Notes: generated by a model from the sequence alone, not told the origin. A stretch of 64,000 nucleotides of DNA from Halomonas sp. I5-271120 (GCF_030553075.1 NZ_CP130701.1:2108001-2172000), one strand, 5' to 3'; counted from the first letter of the stretch, positions 1 through 9,749 are shown. Numbers and translations are program-made.

Positions 1-1
1 A

Positions 2-397
2 ATGGGCCTGCGCGAGCACCTGCTGGATCAGCCGCTGGCCCAGCGCTTCACCTTCGATGCGGCAGAAGAGGTGTTCTTCATCAACTTCGAGAACCTGAAG
101 ATCAGCGCTCAAGCGGACATCGACGCCATCCGCGAGACCGTGGAAGCCTGGCTGACACCGCTTCAGCGCAAGGTCTATGCCATCGTCAATTACGACCACT
201 TCCGCATCGACGAGGACCTGCTGGGCGCCTACACGGAGATGGTCAGCGACCTGGAGGCGCGCTTCTATTCGAAGGTTACCCGCTACACCACCAGCGTATT
301 CCTGCGCATGAAACTCGGCGATGCCTTCGAGGCGCGCTCGGTCGCCGCGCATATCTACGAAAGCGCCGAGGAGGCCCGGGCGCACCTGAAGCCCTAG
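2..397 (+). CDS. C-terminal part of an acyl-CoA:acetate/3-ketoacid CoA-transferase-like protein (partial)
   Basis: Open from the window edge; the true start lies upstream, so the ATG at position 2 is probably internal. The 131 visible residues include FENLKI and a conserved tail (VNYDHFRID, LEARFYSKVTRYTTSVFLRMKLG) that I recognise from the C-terminus of YdiF-like fatty-acid/acetate CoA-transferases. Such enzymes move CoA between acyl-CoA and free acids in the cytosol. The catalytic glutamate region is outside the window, so activity cannot be judged. The gene converges on speA with a strong hairpin terminator between them. The family call is from memory and moderately sure. Confidence 0.6.
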   Translation: MGLREHLLDQPLAQRFTFDAAEEVFFINFENLKISAQADIDAIRETVEAWLTPLQRKVYAIVNYDHFRIDEDLLGAYTEMVSDLEARFYSKVTRYTTSVFLRMKLGDAFEARSVAAHIYESAEEARAHLKP

Positions 398-444
398 CAG
401 AGAGGCGGCCAGAGGGGACCAGAGGAGAGTAGGGCCCGGCCAAC

Positions 445-490
445 ACGACACCGCCCCGCCAGTGAGCTGCCACTGGCGGGGCGGTGTCGT
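445..490. terminator. Perfect 20-bp-stem hairpin between convergent genes
   Basis: Arms 445-464 and 471-490 are exact reverse complements around a 6-nt loop and are followed by TTT on the + strand. It sits between the convergent CoA-transferase-like gene and speA, so it probably terminates both directions. Confidence 0.8.
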
Positions 491-540
491 TTGCGATGGT
501 CTGATATGGGCAAGTCGCTCAAGCGGGGGCTGAACGGCGA

Positions 541-2442
541 TCAGCCCAGATAGGTATAGCTCTTGAGCCCGGCATGCAGGTCGTCGAGGAAGGCGCGGCG
601 CTGCGCTTCAGGTAGGCCGCTGGCCTCGAGCTGGCGGCTCAGATGGCGGCGCAGCACCTCGGCATCGAAGTTGACGTAGCCGAGCACCTTGGCCACGTCG
701 TCACCCTGGATCGGCTCGGAGAGCACCCAGTCTCCGTTGGCGTCCAGTGCGGCATCCACCGAGTCGGTGTCGCCGAACAGGTTGTGCAGGTCGCCGAGGA
801 TTTCCTGATAGGCGCCGACCAGGAAGAAGCCGAGCAGTTTCTCGTCGTCGTGCTGCCAGTCCGGCAGCGGCAGGGTGGCCTCGACGCCCTGGCCGTCGAC
901 GTAGCTGTCGATGCGCCCGTCGCTGTCGCAGGTGATGTCCTGCACCACGGCGCGGCGGGTTGGTTCCCGGTCGAGCCCCGAGAGTGGCAGCACCGGGAAG
1001 ATCTGCTGAATGCCCCACACGTCGGGTACCGACTGGAACAGCGAGAAATTGACGAACAGCTTGTCGGCGAGCTTCTCTGCCAGCTCGTCGAGGATCTCCC
1101 GGTGAGCGCGGTTGCGGGCATCGAGCTGGCCACGCAGCCGGCCACAGGCGGCGAAGTAGACGGCCTCGCCCTCGGCGCGGGCGGTGATGTCAGCAAGGCC
1201 CAGCACGAAGCGGTCCTGCAGCTCGGCCATCGCCTGCACCAGGTCGTGGTAGGCCTCGACCAGACCACGAGGCTCCTGGCTGGCCGCCAGCTGGTCGTGC
1301 ACTCGCCACAGCTCCTGCACTTCGCCGTCCTGAGACGTGCGCGACGCCGGGGGCGCCTCACCGATGCGCTCTTCGCCGATCACGTTGGTGATCAGCACCG
1401 CGTGGTGGGCGGTCAGGGCGCGGCCGGATTCGCTGATCAGGTGCGGGTGGGGCAGGCCCTCGGCATCGCAGGCCTGGCGGAAGGCGGCCACCACGTTGCC
1501 GGCGTATTCGCGCATCGAGTAGTTGATCGAGCATTCGCTGCGTGAGCGGGTGCCCTCGTAGTCGATGCCGAGCCCGCCGCCGACATCGACGGTATCCACC
1601 GGCGCGCCAAGCTCACGCAGGCTCTGGTAGAAGCGGGCGCACTCGCGCAGGCCGCGCTGGATGTCGCGGATGTTGGCGATCTGCGAGCCCAGGTGGAAGT
1701 GCACCAGCTGCAGGCTCTCGAGAGAGTCGGCCTCGCGCAAGCGCTCGACCACCTCGAGGATCTGGCTGGCGGTGAGGCCGAACTTGGACTTCTCGCCGCC
1801 GGTGTTCTGCCACTTGCCCTTGCCCACCGAGGCGAGCCGGGCACGCAGGCCGATGCGCGGCGTGATCTCGAGGCGGCGAGCCTCTTCAAGAATCAGCTCC
1901 AGCTCTGAGAACTTCTCGACCACCAGGTAGACCTTGTGGCCAAGCTTTTCGCCCATCAGTGCCAGGCGCACGTACTCGCGATCCTTGTAGCCGTTGCAGA
2001 CGATCAGCGAGGGGCCGTCGCCGGAGAGGGCGAGCACCGCGAGCAGCTCTGGCTTGCTGCCGGCTTCCAGACCGACGCGGCCGCGCCCGCGCTCCTGGGT
2101 GGCGAGAATCTCCTCGACCACCCGGCGCTGCTGGTTGACCTTGATCGGGTAGACGGCGGTGTAGCCGCCGCCGTAGGTCTCGTCCTGCATCACGGAGTCG
2201 AAGGCCGCGCAGAGCTGTTCGACCCGGTCGTGAAGGATATCGGTGAAGCGCACCAGCACCGGCAGGCGCAGGCCTGCCGCGCGCAGCTCGTCGACCAGGC
2301 CGTCCAGCGGCAGGCTGGGGCCTTCCACCTCGCTGCCCAGCGGGCGCACCAGGGCATGGCCCTGGTCATCGACGTCGAAATAGCCGCTGCCCCACTGGTC
2401 GATGTTGTAGGTGCGTCGTGCCTTGGCGGCGGGTGAGGTCAT
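541..2442 (-). CDS. speA: Biosynthetic arginine decarboxylase
   Basis: PLP enzyme that decarboxylates arginine to agmatine in polyamine synthesis. The start chosen is the ATG at 2442 (MTSPAAKARRTYNIDQWG) because AGGAG lies just upstream; an in-frame extension to 2592 encodes a low-complexity Gln/Arg stretch and is rejected. The product is 633 residues, close to the roughly 650 usual for SpeA. The PLP lysine is K101 in GGGYTAVYPIKVNQQ; HFHLGSQ, DVGGGLGIDY and the C-terminal ITCDSDGRIDSYVDG block are all present. It lies 76 bp downstream of an ArnT-like gene on the same strand and could be co-transcribed with it. Family call is very secure. Confidence 0.96.
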   Translation of the reverse strand: MTSPAAKARRTYNIDQWGSGYFDVDDQGHALVRPLGSEVEGPSLPLDGLVDELRAAGLRLPVLVRFTDILHDRVEQLCAAFDSVMQDETYGGGYTAVYPIKVNQQRRVVEEILATQERGRGRVGLEAGSKPELLAVLALSGDGPSLIVCNGYKDREYVRLALMGEKLGHKVYLVVEKFSELELILEEARRLEITPRIGLRARLASVGKGKWQNTGGEKSKFGLTASQILEVVERLREADSLESLQLVHFHLGSQIANIRDIQRGLRECARFYQSLRELGAPVDTVDVGGGLGIDYEGTRSRSECSINYSMREYAGNVVAAFRQACDAEGLPHPHLISESGRALTAHHAVLITNVIGEERIGEAPPASRTSQDGEVQELWRVHDQLAASQEPRGLVEAYHDLVQAMAELQDRFVLGLADITARAEGEAVYFAACGRLRGQLDARNRAHREILDELAEKLADKLFVNFSLFQSVPDVWGIQQIFPVLPLSGLDREPTRRAVVQDITCDSDGRIDSYVDGQGVEATLPLPDWQHDDEKLLGFFLVGAYQEILGDLHNLFGDTDSVDAALDANGDWVLSEPIQGDDVAKVLGYVNFDAEVLRRHLSRQLEASGLPEAQRRAFLDDLHAGLKSYTYLG

Positions 2443-2518
2443 GTCGCTCTCCTGAGCTGGCCTGAGCCGGCGCGATGACGGAAACGGAGCCGCATTATGA
2501 CGCGGGGCAGCGCGACTG

Positions 2519-4222
2519 TCAGGGGCTTGCGGCCTCATCCGGTGTCGTTGTCGTTGTCGTTGCCTTTGTCCCTGTCCCTGTCGTGGGTGCAACGGGCTCG
2601 GCAGCCGCGGCGGCCTCGTCGGGCGGTGTCGCCGGCTCCAGCGCTATGTAGTGGCCGCGGTAGGTGAAGACCGTCGATTGCTCGGGAGCATCCTCCTTGT
2701 TGCGGATATGCAGCACCACCAGGCCATCGGGGTGGGCACGCCGCCAGGCGGGAATATCCTTGTCGTCGAGCTGTTCGAGAGGCTCGGTGAAGCGTCCGGC
2801 GAACTGGAAGGTCGCCTGATAGCTCATGTTGTCCACGCCCACCGGGCCGCGGTTGGCCTGCCATTCGGCGATCAGGCGTGCGGGCGGGGCCACATCGTAG
2901 GCCGACCACAGCGGCGCGAGCATCACATGCACGGTGGCCACGAAGGCCAGGCCGTTGATCAGCACCAGGCCGCGCAGCGCCGCCTGGAGCGACGTCCAGC
3001 GCCAGGCCAGCGCGCCGGCGGCAATGGCCATCAGCAGAGCGGCGCCCAGCGGGTCGACATCGCCGTTAAGCGGCGGCTTGCCGAACAGCCACAGCCCGAA
3101 GCCGACTGCTGCCAACAGGCCCCAGCCCACGCCAAGCCCCCATAGGCGGGTCGGCGCCTTGCTGGCGCGGCCCAGCGCCTGAGCGGCGATCAGGGCAAGC
3201 CCCGGCAGCAGCGGCATCAGGTAATGCACCTGCTTGGCGCTGATCAGGGTGAAGATGGCGAAGCCGCCCAGCGCCCACAGCCAGGGCAGGCGCGCCAGGC
3301 GCGGGCTGACCGTGGTGGGTGCCGAATCGGTATCAGGCTCGGCATCGGGTGATTGAGAGCCGGACAAGGTGGATGCGGCCCGACGCCGCGGATACAAGCG
3401 CTGCCAGAATACGGCGGGAAACAGCAGCAGCGGCAGGCAGTACAGGTACCAGTACCAGGGGCGGGCGTGGTCGAAGGCGTTCACCATGCGATCGGCGGTC
3501 TGGCCCCACAGCAGCATCCGTGCAAAGGCTTCACCGCCCTGCCAGGCGGCGGGCAGCGCCCAGCACAGCAGCATCAGGATGCCTACACCAAGCGCCATTG
3601 TGCCGCCGCGCCACCAGCCTCCCGGCGTCTTTTCACGCCACAGCGGAGCGCTGAGGAACACGATGCCCCAGGTGAGCAGCGCCACAGGCCCCTTGGTCAG
3701 CAGCGCAAGCCCCAGCCACATCCCGGCGGTGAGCCACTGCTTGCGACCGGGCACGCTGCCATCGGCGCTGATCAACGGCACGATGGCGCCCAGGATGCAG
3801 GCGGTGAGCAGCACATCGAACATCACCACGCCGCTGTAGGTCACCCACAACAGCATTGCCCCCAGAATCAGGGTGGCGCGCCAGGCGAACTCGGCGGTAC
3901 CCATGCGCCGCGCCAGGCGATAGAGGTGAAAGTGAGCGAGCAGGGCCGCCAGCGGCATGATCAGCTTGGGCCAGACGCCGTTGACGTCGCTGACTGTCCA
4001 GCCGAGATGCATCAGCCAGAACAGCAGTGGCGGCTTGTGGGAATAGGTCTCGCCGTTCATGTGCGGTACCAGGAACTGGCCCTTGTCCCACATTTCCCAG
4101 GCCACGCTTAAATAGCGGGTCTCATCGATCGGGATATAGGGCCGGGCGAGGGCGGCCAGCGTCACCAACAGGTAGAGGCCAAGCAGCGTCAGCGCGTTGC
4201 CAAGCTGGGGGGATCGTGTCAT
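2519..4222 (-). CDS. ArnT-like PMT-family glycosyltransferase, integral membrane
   Basis: 567-residue polytopic membrane protein. The N-terminal helix is followed by RPYIPIDETRYLSVAWEM, the acidic periplasmic loop (D33-E34) typical of the ArnT/PMT GT-C family that transfers sugars from polyprenyl-phosphate carriers in the inner membrane. SHKPPLLFWL also fits this family. The start at 4222 has AAGGAG six bases upstream. The last ~30 residues are a low-complexity Ala/Thr/Pro tail with a run of threonines, absent from typical ArnT. No other arn genes (arnB, C, A, D) are nearby, so Ara4N as substrate is not implied; it may glycosylate another lipid or protein. Specific function unknown. Confidence 0.82.
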   Translation of the reverse strand: MTRSPQLGNALTLLGLYLLVTLAALARPYIPIDETRYLSVAWEMWDKGQFLVPHMNGETYSHKPPLLFWLMHLGWTVSDVNGVWPKLIMPLAALLAHFHLYRLARRMGTAEFAWRATLILGAMLLWVTYSGVVMFDVLLTACILGAIVPLISADGSVPGRKQWLTAGMWLGLALLTKGPVALLTWGIVFLSAPLWREKTPGGWWRGGTMALGVGILMLLCWALPAAWQGGEAFARMLLWGQTADRMVNAFDHARPWYWYLYCLPLLLFPAVFWQRLYPRRRAASTLSGSQSPDAEPDTDSAPTTVSPRLARLPWLWALGGFAIFTLISAKQVHYLMPLLPGLALIAAQALGRASKAPTRLWGLGVGWGLLAAVGFGLWLFGKPPLNGDVDPLGAALLMAIAAGALAWRWTSLQAALRGLVLINGLAFVATVHVMLAPLWSAYDVAPPARLIAEWQANRGPVGVDNMSYQATFQFAGRFTEPLEQLDDKDIPAWRRAHPDGLVVLHIRNKEDAPEQSTVFTYRGHYIALEPATPPDEAAAAAEPVAPTTGTGTKATTTTTTPDEAASP

Positions 4223-4413
4223 TAGGGCTCCTTGGCGCTAGGCCTCTCTGTTCGCGATGCAATGCGATATGTAACGCACTCGACATGGGCCGCATGGGTG
4301 ACGGCGTGGCGTCCTGGATAAGCGGCGAAACACCTTATCGGCCATGACTTAACGCAACCTTAGCGTTTTCCGGACAGCATGCCGAGCGGTGAGGGGGTGA
4401 CGCCGCAAACGAC

Positions 4414-4442
4414 GATGCCCGCCAAATCCGTCGGCGGGCGTC
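4414..4442 (-). terminator. Hairpin downstream of thrB
   Basis: Arms 4414-4423 and 4433-4442 pair over 10 bp with one G-T wobble, 38 bp past the thrB stop; read on the minus strand only a short TTT follows. Plausible but weak terminator. Confidence 0.45.
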
Positions 4443-4480
4443 ATGGGGCTGACTCGAGTTCGTGCGTCGCCGGTGTGCGA

Positions 4481-5428
4481 TCAGGCCGGCAGCGGCAGGG
4501 CACCCTCGAGGCGCTGGCCGAGGATGGTGCGGAAGCGCTCGGGATCGTGGGGCGTGAGGTCGTGAGCCGGCGGGTCCACGTAGACCACCAGCAGCCGCGA
4601 GAGCCAATAGCGCAGTGCGGTCATGCGCAGCATCATCGGCCAGGCATCCCGCTCGTTGCTGGTCAGCGTCCGGCGGGCCTGATAAGCCGAGAGGATGGCG
4701 TCGTGGCGCTCCTTGTCCAGGCGCCCGTCGTCGTCGGTGGCCCAGTCGTTGATGACGATCGCCAGATCGAAGAGCAGGTCGCCGGTGCAGCCGTTGTAGA
4801 AGTCGATGAGGCCACCCAGCCGCTCGCCGTCGAACAGGGTGTTGTCGCGGAACAGGTCGCCGTGGATGGCGCCCTGGGGCAGGTCGGGCGCATCGCCGAA
4901 GAAGACCTGGTAGGCGTCGATCTCATCGCTCATCAGCGTCTGGTCTTCAGGAGAGAGGTAGGCCAATACCCGGTGGTGCATGGGGACCAGCCAGTGCAGG
5001 TCGCGGGGGTTGGGGCGCTGTCCCTCAAAGTGGCGCGACACGGCGTGCATGTGGCCGAGGGCATCGCCGAGTGCACTGCACTGCGCGGTGCTCGGCGCGC
5101 TGGGGTGCTTGCCGGGCAAACGCGGAAACAGCAGCGCGGGCTTGCCGGCGAGGCTCTGCAAGGCGACCCCATCGCGGTCGTGAAGCGGGCCGGGCACCGG
5201 CAGGCGGTGCTCGTCCAGGTAGTCGAGCAGGTCGACGAAGAACGGCAGTTCCTCGTGCTCGCCCTGCTCGAACAGCGTCAGTACCAGCTCACGGGAGTCG
5301 GTGGTCACGAAATAGGTGGTGTTCTCGGTACCGCTGGCCACGCCCTTCAGCCCCGTCAGGGAGCCTGCCTCGAAGCGTGTCAGGAAGTCCGCGACCTGCG
5401 CGTCGTCAAGCGGGGTGAATACGGCCAT
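4481..5428 (-). CDS. thrB: Homoserine kinase, APH-fold type
   Basis: Phosphorylates L-homoserine to O-phosphohomoserine in threonine synthesis. This 315-residue protein belongs to the aminoglycoside-phosphotransferase-fold ThrB found in pseudomonads and relatives, not the GHMP-type ThrB of E. coli. Catalytic loop AIHGDLFRDN gives H189, D191 and N196; IDFYNGCTGDLLFDLA carries the metal-binding D209. MAVFTPLDD...FLTRFEAG is the typical N-terminus. A DUF2782 gene lies 144 bp upstream on the same strand, and polA is divergent beyond it, an arrangement I recall from Pseudomonas. Confidence 0.93.
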   Translation of the reverse strand: MAVFTPLDDAQVADFLTRFEAGSLTGLKGVASGTENTTYFVTTDSRELVLTLFEQGEHEELPFFVDLLDYLDEHRLPVPGPLHDRDGVALQSLAGKPALLFPRLPGKHPSAPSTAQCSALGDALGHMHAVSRHFEGQRPNPRDLHWLVPMHHRVLAYLSPEDQTLMSDEIDAYQVFFGDAPDLPQGAIHGDLFRDNTLFDGERLGGLIDFYNGCTGDLLFDLAIVINDWATDDDGRLDKERHDAILSAYQARRTLTSNERDAWPMMLRMTALRYWLSRLLVVYVDPPAHDLTPHDPERFRTILGQRLEGALPLPA

Positions 5429-5572
5429 GTCTCTCTCGCCCGGAATGCCAAACGGAACATTGTACCGGCTTGCCGGCGCGATGCACGGCCCACGTCATCA
5501 GTCCTTCGGCTGGGGCAAGTCCTGTGATTGAAACAGGCTCTTAAGCCAACAGGTTCTGTGCCGAGCGCCGAC

Positions 5573-5926
5573 CTACCACTCGACCAGCACCCAGCTGGGG
5601 ATCGCGACCTGATCGCCGGATTGGCGGGCGAAGTTGCCATCACCGTCTTCATCGATCAGGAAATAGGACGGCCCCACCTTGGGCGTGATTTTGATCGCAT
5701 AGAGCTGGCCATTGACCCGGTATTCCTCGATGGTGCGATCTTCCTGCTGGCGGATGGTGACGTCCGGTTCGACATCGGTGGACTGGGCGAGTGCCGGGGC
5801 CGCAGCGGCCAGGCTTAAACACAAGCACAGGCTCAACATCAGCGGCAGTCCAGCGCCGGAGACGATCTTGTGGCCGTGTTTGAGAGCAAGGTTAAAAAGG
5901 TTCGAACGACGTGACATGGCGGGCAT
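5573..5926 (-). CDS. DUF2782 family secreted protein
   Basis: 117 residues with a signal peptide (hydrophobic core LPLMLSLCLCLSLAAAAPALAQ, likely cleaved near residue 48) followed by a small domain: EPDVTIRQQEDRTIEEYRVN, then YAIKITPKVGPSYFLIDEDG. This matches DUF2782, a short protein commonly encoded between polA and thrB in gammaproteobacteria. Function is not known. GAGGAG just upstream supports the ATG at 5926; the ATG at 5917 is an alternative. Probably periplasmic. Divergent from polA, with the shared promoter region at 5927-6107. Confidence 0.85.
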   Translation of the reverse strand: MPAMSRRSNLFNLALKHGHKIVSGAGLPLMLSLCLCLSLAAAAPALAQSTDVEPDVTIRQQEDRTIEEYRVNGQLYAIKITPKVGPSYFLIDEDGDGNFARQSGDQVAIPSWVLVEW

Positions 5927-6107
5927 GGAGGGCTCCTCGCGTAAGTCAGTACACGTAGCAGTACGCGCACTGGCAGACTATTAGCGAAACAGTGTTCACG
6001 TTTCTATCGCTAGTGTAGGTCAGCTCGCTAGCGCCAGGCGAGCCTGACGTGATGCAGGGAGCTGCGTATCATGGGTGGCAGTGATCTTGCTCAAGGAATC
6101 GGTATTT

Positions 6108-8897
6108 ATGGCCACCCCGCCCATCGTCCTCGTCGACGGCTCCTCGTACCTGTACCGCGCCTTCCATGCCCTGCCGCCGCTGACCACCTCCAAGGGCCAG
6201 CCGACCGGGGCCGTGAAGGGCGTGCTCAACATGCTCAAGAGCCTGATCAAGCAGTACCCGGACAGCCCGATGGCGGTGGTCTTCGATGCCAAGGGCAAGA
6301 CCTTCCGCGACGAGATGTTCGAGCAGTACAAGGCGCACCGGCCGCCGATGCCGGATGACCTGCGCAGCCAGGTGCAGCCCCTGCACGACTGCGTGAAGGC
6401 GCTGGGTCTGCCGCTATTGTGCATCGAGGGCGTCGAGGCCGATGACGTGATCGGCACCCTGGCGCGCCATGCCACCGAAGCCGGGCGCGACGCGGTGATC
6501 TCCACCGGCGACAAGGACATGGCCCAGCTGGTGAATGCCCACATCACCCTGGTCAACACCATGAAGGGCGAGACCCTCGACGTGGGCGGGGTCAACGAGA
6601 AGTTCGGCCTGCCGCCGGAGCTGATCATCGACTTCCTGGCGTTGATGGGTGACAAGGTCGACAACATTCCCGGTGTGCCGGGGGTGGGAGAGAAGACGGC
6701 GCTTGGTCTTCTGCAGGGCATGCAGGGCGGCCTCGACACCATCTACGGTGATCTGGAGCGCATCAAGACGCTGAGCTTCCGCGGCGCCAAGACGCTCGGT
6801 AAAAAGCTCGACGCGCACCGCGACGAGGCCTACCTCTCGCATAAGCTCGCCACCATCAAGACCGACTGCGAGCTGCCGGTGGGACTTGATGATCTCGACA
6901 TTGCCCACCCGGACCGCGAGGCGCTGACCGAGCTGTACCGGGAGATGGAGTTCAAGGCCTGGCTCTCTGACCTGCTCGAAGGCAAGGACGACGCTGCCGA
7001 AGGCAAATCGGCCACCGCCGGTTCGGGCGCGTCTGACGAAAGCCAAGAGGATGACCAAGACGAAGCCGAGTCCGACACTCCCTCGTCGCAGCGCGTGGAT
7101 CAGGTGATTCTCGAACAGGCCGACTTCGATGCCTGGCTTGAGCGTCTCGAGGCCAGCGAGGCGTTCTGCTTCGATCTCGAGACCACCAGCCTCAACTACA
7201 TGGAGGCCGAGATCGTCGGCGTCGGCCTGGCGCTGGAAGCCGGCGAGGCCGCCTATATCCCGCTGGCGCACGACTACCTCGATGCCCCCGCCCAGCTCGA
7301 TCGCAAGGCGGTGCTCAAGGCGCTGACGCCGCTGCTGGAGGATGCCAGCAAGGCCAAGATCGGCCAGAACCTCAAGTACGACATCTCGGTGCTGGCCAGC
7401 TACCACATCAAGGTGGCCGGGCCGCTGCACGACACCATGCTCGAATCCTACGTGCTCAACTCCACCGCCACCCGCCATGACATGGACTCGCTGGCGCTGA
7501 AATACCTGGGCGAGAAGACGGTGAGCTTCGAAGAGATCGCCGGTAAGGGCGTCAAGCAACTGACCTTCAACCAGATCGCTCTCGAACAGGCCGCCCCCTA
7601 CGCCTGCGAGGACGTCGATATTACCCTGCGTCTGCACCACGAGCTGCGCCCGCGCCTCGAGCAGGAAGGGCGCGTCGCCGAGGTGCTGGACGCCCTCGAA
7701 CGCCCGCTGATTCCGGTGCTCTCGCACATCGAGCGTACCGGCGTGGCCCTGGACGCCGAGCGCCTGCACACCCAGAGTCGCGAGCTTGAGACGCGCATCC
7801 GCGAGCTCGAGGCCCGCGCCCACGAGCTCGCCGGTCGCGAGTTTAACCTGGGCTCGCCCAAGCAGCTTGCCGAGATCCTCTTCGAGGAGCAGAAGCTGCC
7901 GGTCAAGAAGAAGACCCCCAAGGGCGCGCCTTCCACCGCCGAGGCGGTGCTCGAGGAGCTGGCGCTGGACTTCCCGCTGCCCAAGGTGATCATCGAGCAT
8001 CGCGGGCTTTCCAAGCTCAAGTCGACCTACACCGACAAGCTGCCGCTGCTGGTCAACAAGGCCACCGGCCGGGTGCACACCAGCTACCACCAGGCGGTCA
8101 CCGCCACAGGTCGGCTGTCATCGAGCGATCCCAACCTGCAGAACATTCCGATCCGCACCGAGGAAGGGCGCAAGATCCGCCAGGCCTTCATTGCCCGGCC
8201 AGGCTACAAGATCGTCGCCGCCGACTATTCCCAGATCGAGCTGCGCATCATGGCGCACCTCTCCGAGGATGCAGGCCTGCTCGAGGCCTTCGCCGAGGAT
8301 CGTGACATTCACGCCGCTACTGCCGCCGAGGTGTTCGGCGTCGAGCTCGACAAGGTCTCCACCGAGCAGCGGCGCAGCGCCAAGGCGATCAACTTCGGGC
8401 TGATCTACGGCATGAGCGCCTGGGGGCTCGGCAAGCAGCTCAACATCGAGCGCAACCAGGCGCAGACCTACATCGACCGCTACTTCGACCGCTACCCCGG
8501 CGTTGCCCGCTACATGGAGGGCATTCGCGCCCAGGCTGCAGAAGACGGCTTCGTCGAGACCGTGGCTGGCCGCCGGCTCTACCTGCCCGAGATCAAGGCG
8601 CAGAACCAGGGACGCCGCCAGGCCGCCGAGCGCACCGCCATCAACGCGCCCATGCAGGGCACCGCCGCCGACATCATCAAGCGCGCCATGATCGACGTGC
8701 ACGCCTGGCTGATGGAGGGCGAAATGGATGCCTGGATGGTCATGCAGGTGCACGACGAACTGGTCTTCGAGGTGAAAGACGAGCAGGTCGATGACTTCAT
8801 CGATGCCGTGAAGGCGCGCATGCGTGACGCCGCCGACTTGAGGGTGCCGCTAATCGTCGAGGCCGAAAGCGGCATCAACTGGGATGAAGCCCACTGA
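6108..8897 (+). CDS. polA: DNA polymerase I
   Basis: 929-residue repair and Okazaki-fragment-processing polymerase. The start at 6108 (MATPPIVLVDGSSYLYRAF) is chosen because AAGGAA lies nine bases upstream; an earlier in-frame ATG at 6075 lacks one. Domains in order: 5'-3' exonuclease (about 1-290; VEADDVIGTLA, GDKVDNIPGVPGVG), an acidic linker (about 300-330), 3'-5' proofreading exonuclease (about 335-515; FDLETTS with D356 and E358 intact), and polymerase (about 550-929; motif A AADYSQIELR with D706, motif C QVHDELVFEV with H882-D883-E884). All three activities look intact. A hairpin terminator follows. Confidence 0.97.
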   Translation: MATPPIVLVDGSSYLYRAFHALPPLTTSKGQPTGAVKGVLNMLKSLIKQYPDSPMAVVFDAKGKTFRDEMFEQYKAHRPPMPDDLRSQVQPLHDCVKALGLPLLCIEGVEADDVIGTLARHATEAGRDAVISTGDKDMAQLVNAHITLVNTMKGETLDVGGVNEKFGLPPELIIDFLALMGDKVDNIPGVPGVGEKTALGLLQGMQGGLDTIYGDLERIKTLSFRGAKTLGKKLDAHRDEAYLSHKLATIKTDCELPVGLDDLDIAHPDREALTELYREMEFKAWLSDLLEGKDDAAEGKSATAGSGASDESQEDDQDEAESDTPSSQRVDQVILEQADFDAWLERLEASEAFCFDLETTSLNYMEAEIVGVGLALEAGEAAYIPLAHDYLDAPAQLDRKAVLKALTPLLEDASKAKIGQNLKYDISVLASYHIKVAGPLHDTMLESYVLNSTATRHDMDSLALKYLGEKTVSFEEIAGKGVKQLTFNQIALEQAAPYACEDVDITLRLHHELRPRLEQEGRVAEVLDALERPLIPVLSHIERTGVALDAERLHTQSRELETRIRELEARAHELAGREFNLGSPKQLAEILFEEQKLPVKKKTPKGAPSTAEAVLEELALDFPLPKVIIEHRGLSKLKSTYTDKLPLLVNKATGRVHTSYHQAVTATGRLSSSDPNLQNIPIRTEEGRKIRQAFIARPGYKIVAADYSQIELRIMAHLSEDAGLLEAFAEDRDIHAATAAEVFGVELDKVSTEQRRSAKAINFGLIYGMSAWGLGKQLNIERNQAQTYIDRYFDRYPGVARYMEGIRAQAAEDGFVETVAGRRLYLPEIKAQNQGRRQAAERTAINAPMQGTAADIIKRAMIDVHAWLMEGEMDAWMVMQVHDELVFEVKDEQVDDFIDAVKARMRDAADLRVPLIVEAESGINWDEAH

Positions 8898-8924
8898 GTC
8901 GATAGCAAGTATCAGCCCACAAGC

Positions 8925-8950
8925 ATCAGCCCGGCCAAGGCCGGGCTGAT
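8925..8950 (+). terminator. polA terminator hairpin
   Basis: Arms 8925-8936 and 8939-8950 are perfect 12-bp complements with a tight loop, followed by TTT. It lies 27 bp after the polA stop and also faces the convergent YkgJ-type gene. Confidence 0.7.
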
Positions 8951-8996
8951 TTGGGCAAGGGGGAAGCTTTGGCTGGATAAGCTGTTCTTGAATGCG

Positions 8997-9290
8997 CTAC
9001 ATGCTGGCCGCGCGCTCGGCGAGGCATTCATCGGAGGCCACTTCAAATTCCCGGCAAATCAGCGGCCGATTCTCGTAGATTGAGCACATCAGGGTGTCGC
9101 GATCCAGCGCCGAGCACCAGCCATCGTCCAGGCGACGCATCGTCTCCCCGCCCCACTCGTCCACTTCGATGTGGCGTTCCGGCACGCCGGTGTCGGTCAA
9201 GATGACCACCTCCAGCCGGCAGCAGCAGGCCTGACAGTTCGAGCAGGCGACCTCGGAGACCGGCAGATTTTTCGCTTCGATGGGCGTCAT
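8997..9290 (-). CDS. YkgJ-family cysteine-cluster protein
   Basis: 97 residues with a cysteine pattern typical of the YkgJ/CxxCxxCC family: VACSNCQACCCRLE near the N-terminus, then WCSALD, LMCSIYENRPLICREFE and a final DECL. The family is annotated as putative iron or zinc chelating; no biochemical role is established. Cytosolic, no signal peptide. A TATAAT-like hexamer for the minus strand at 9321-9326 may be its -10 box. It converges on polA. Confidence 0.85.
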   Translation of the reverse strand: MTPIEAKNLPVSEVACSNCQACCCRLEVVILTDTGVPERHIEVDEWGGETMRRLDDGWCSALDRDTLMCSIYENRPLICREFEVASDECLAERAASM

Positions 9291-9749
9291 GGAGATCCGA
9301 TGTGGGGGGAATCTTCAGCCATTATACGCTATATTTTCGACTTTTTTATTGCGTGTTCGATGCAGCAAGGGACTAAGGCGTTAACGCCATCTTGCAGGAT
9401 GCCAGTGCAGTAGCAGCTCTCGGCTAGAAGTGACATTCGGGAGCCGCGAAGCGGTGGAAGGGCAGTATGCCACCAGTGTTTTTTTAGGTATTTGCTAGAT
9501 GGAAAAAGCTACGATATTTTTTTATTGGTGTTAACGATGACGTGATCAAGTTATTTCCCCGTATAAATTCAGGTTATCATTTTCGCTCCAGTCAGAAAAT
9601 ATAATGCTGGTTTTTATATAGGTGTTCATGAAGATAACATGTGTTTTTTAATGTTAATTTTTTCTGAAAAGAACTGGCGCCTAACATTTTGTATAGCCGG
9701 AAGATGATTTCCAGGAGTCGGGGAGCTGTGGGCGTGGCTCCGGGACCCT
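9291..9749. other. AT-rich intergenic segment, no gene seen
   Basis: Much less GC-rich than the flanks, with long T and A runs between about 9485 and 9670. The first part (9300-9350) holds a likely minus-strand promoter for the YkgJ-type gene. I see no convincing coding frame, tRNA or transposase remnant. Base composition suggests the left edge of acquired DNA. Confidence 0.5.

Noticed and set aside
643..1545. Long plus-strand open frame opposite speA
   Set aside because: GC-rich shadow of speA; no ribosome site and no family resemblance.
6414..8090. Long minus-strand open frame opposite polA
   Set aside because: Codon shadow of polA; amino acid composition unusual and no recognisable domain.
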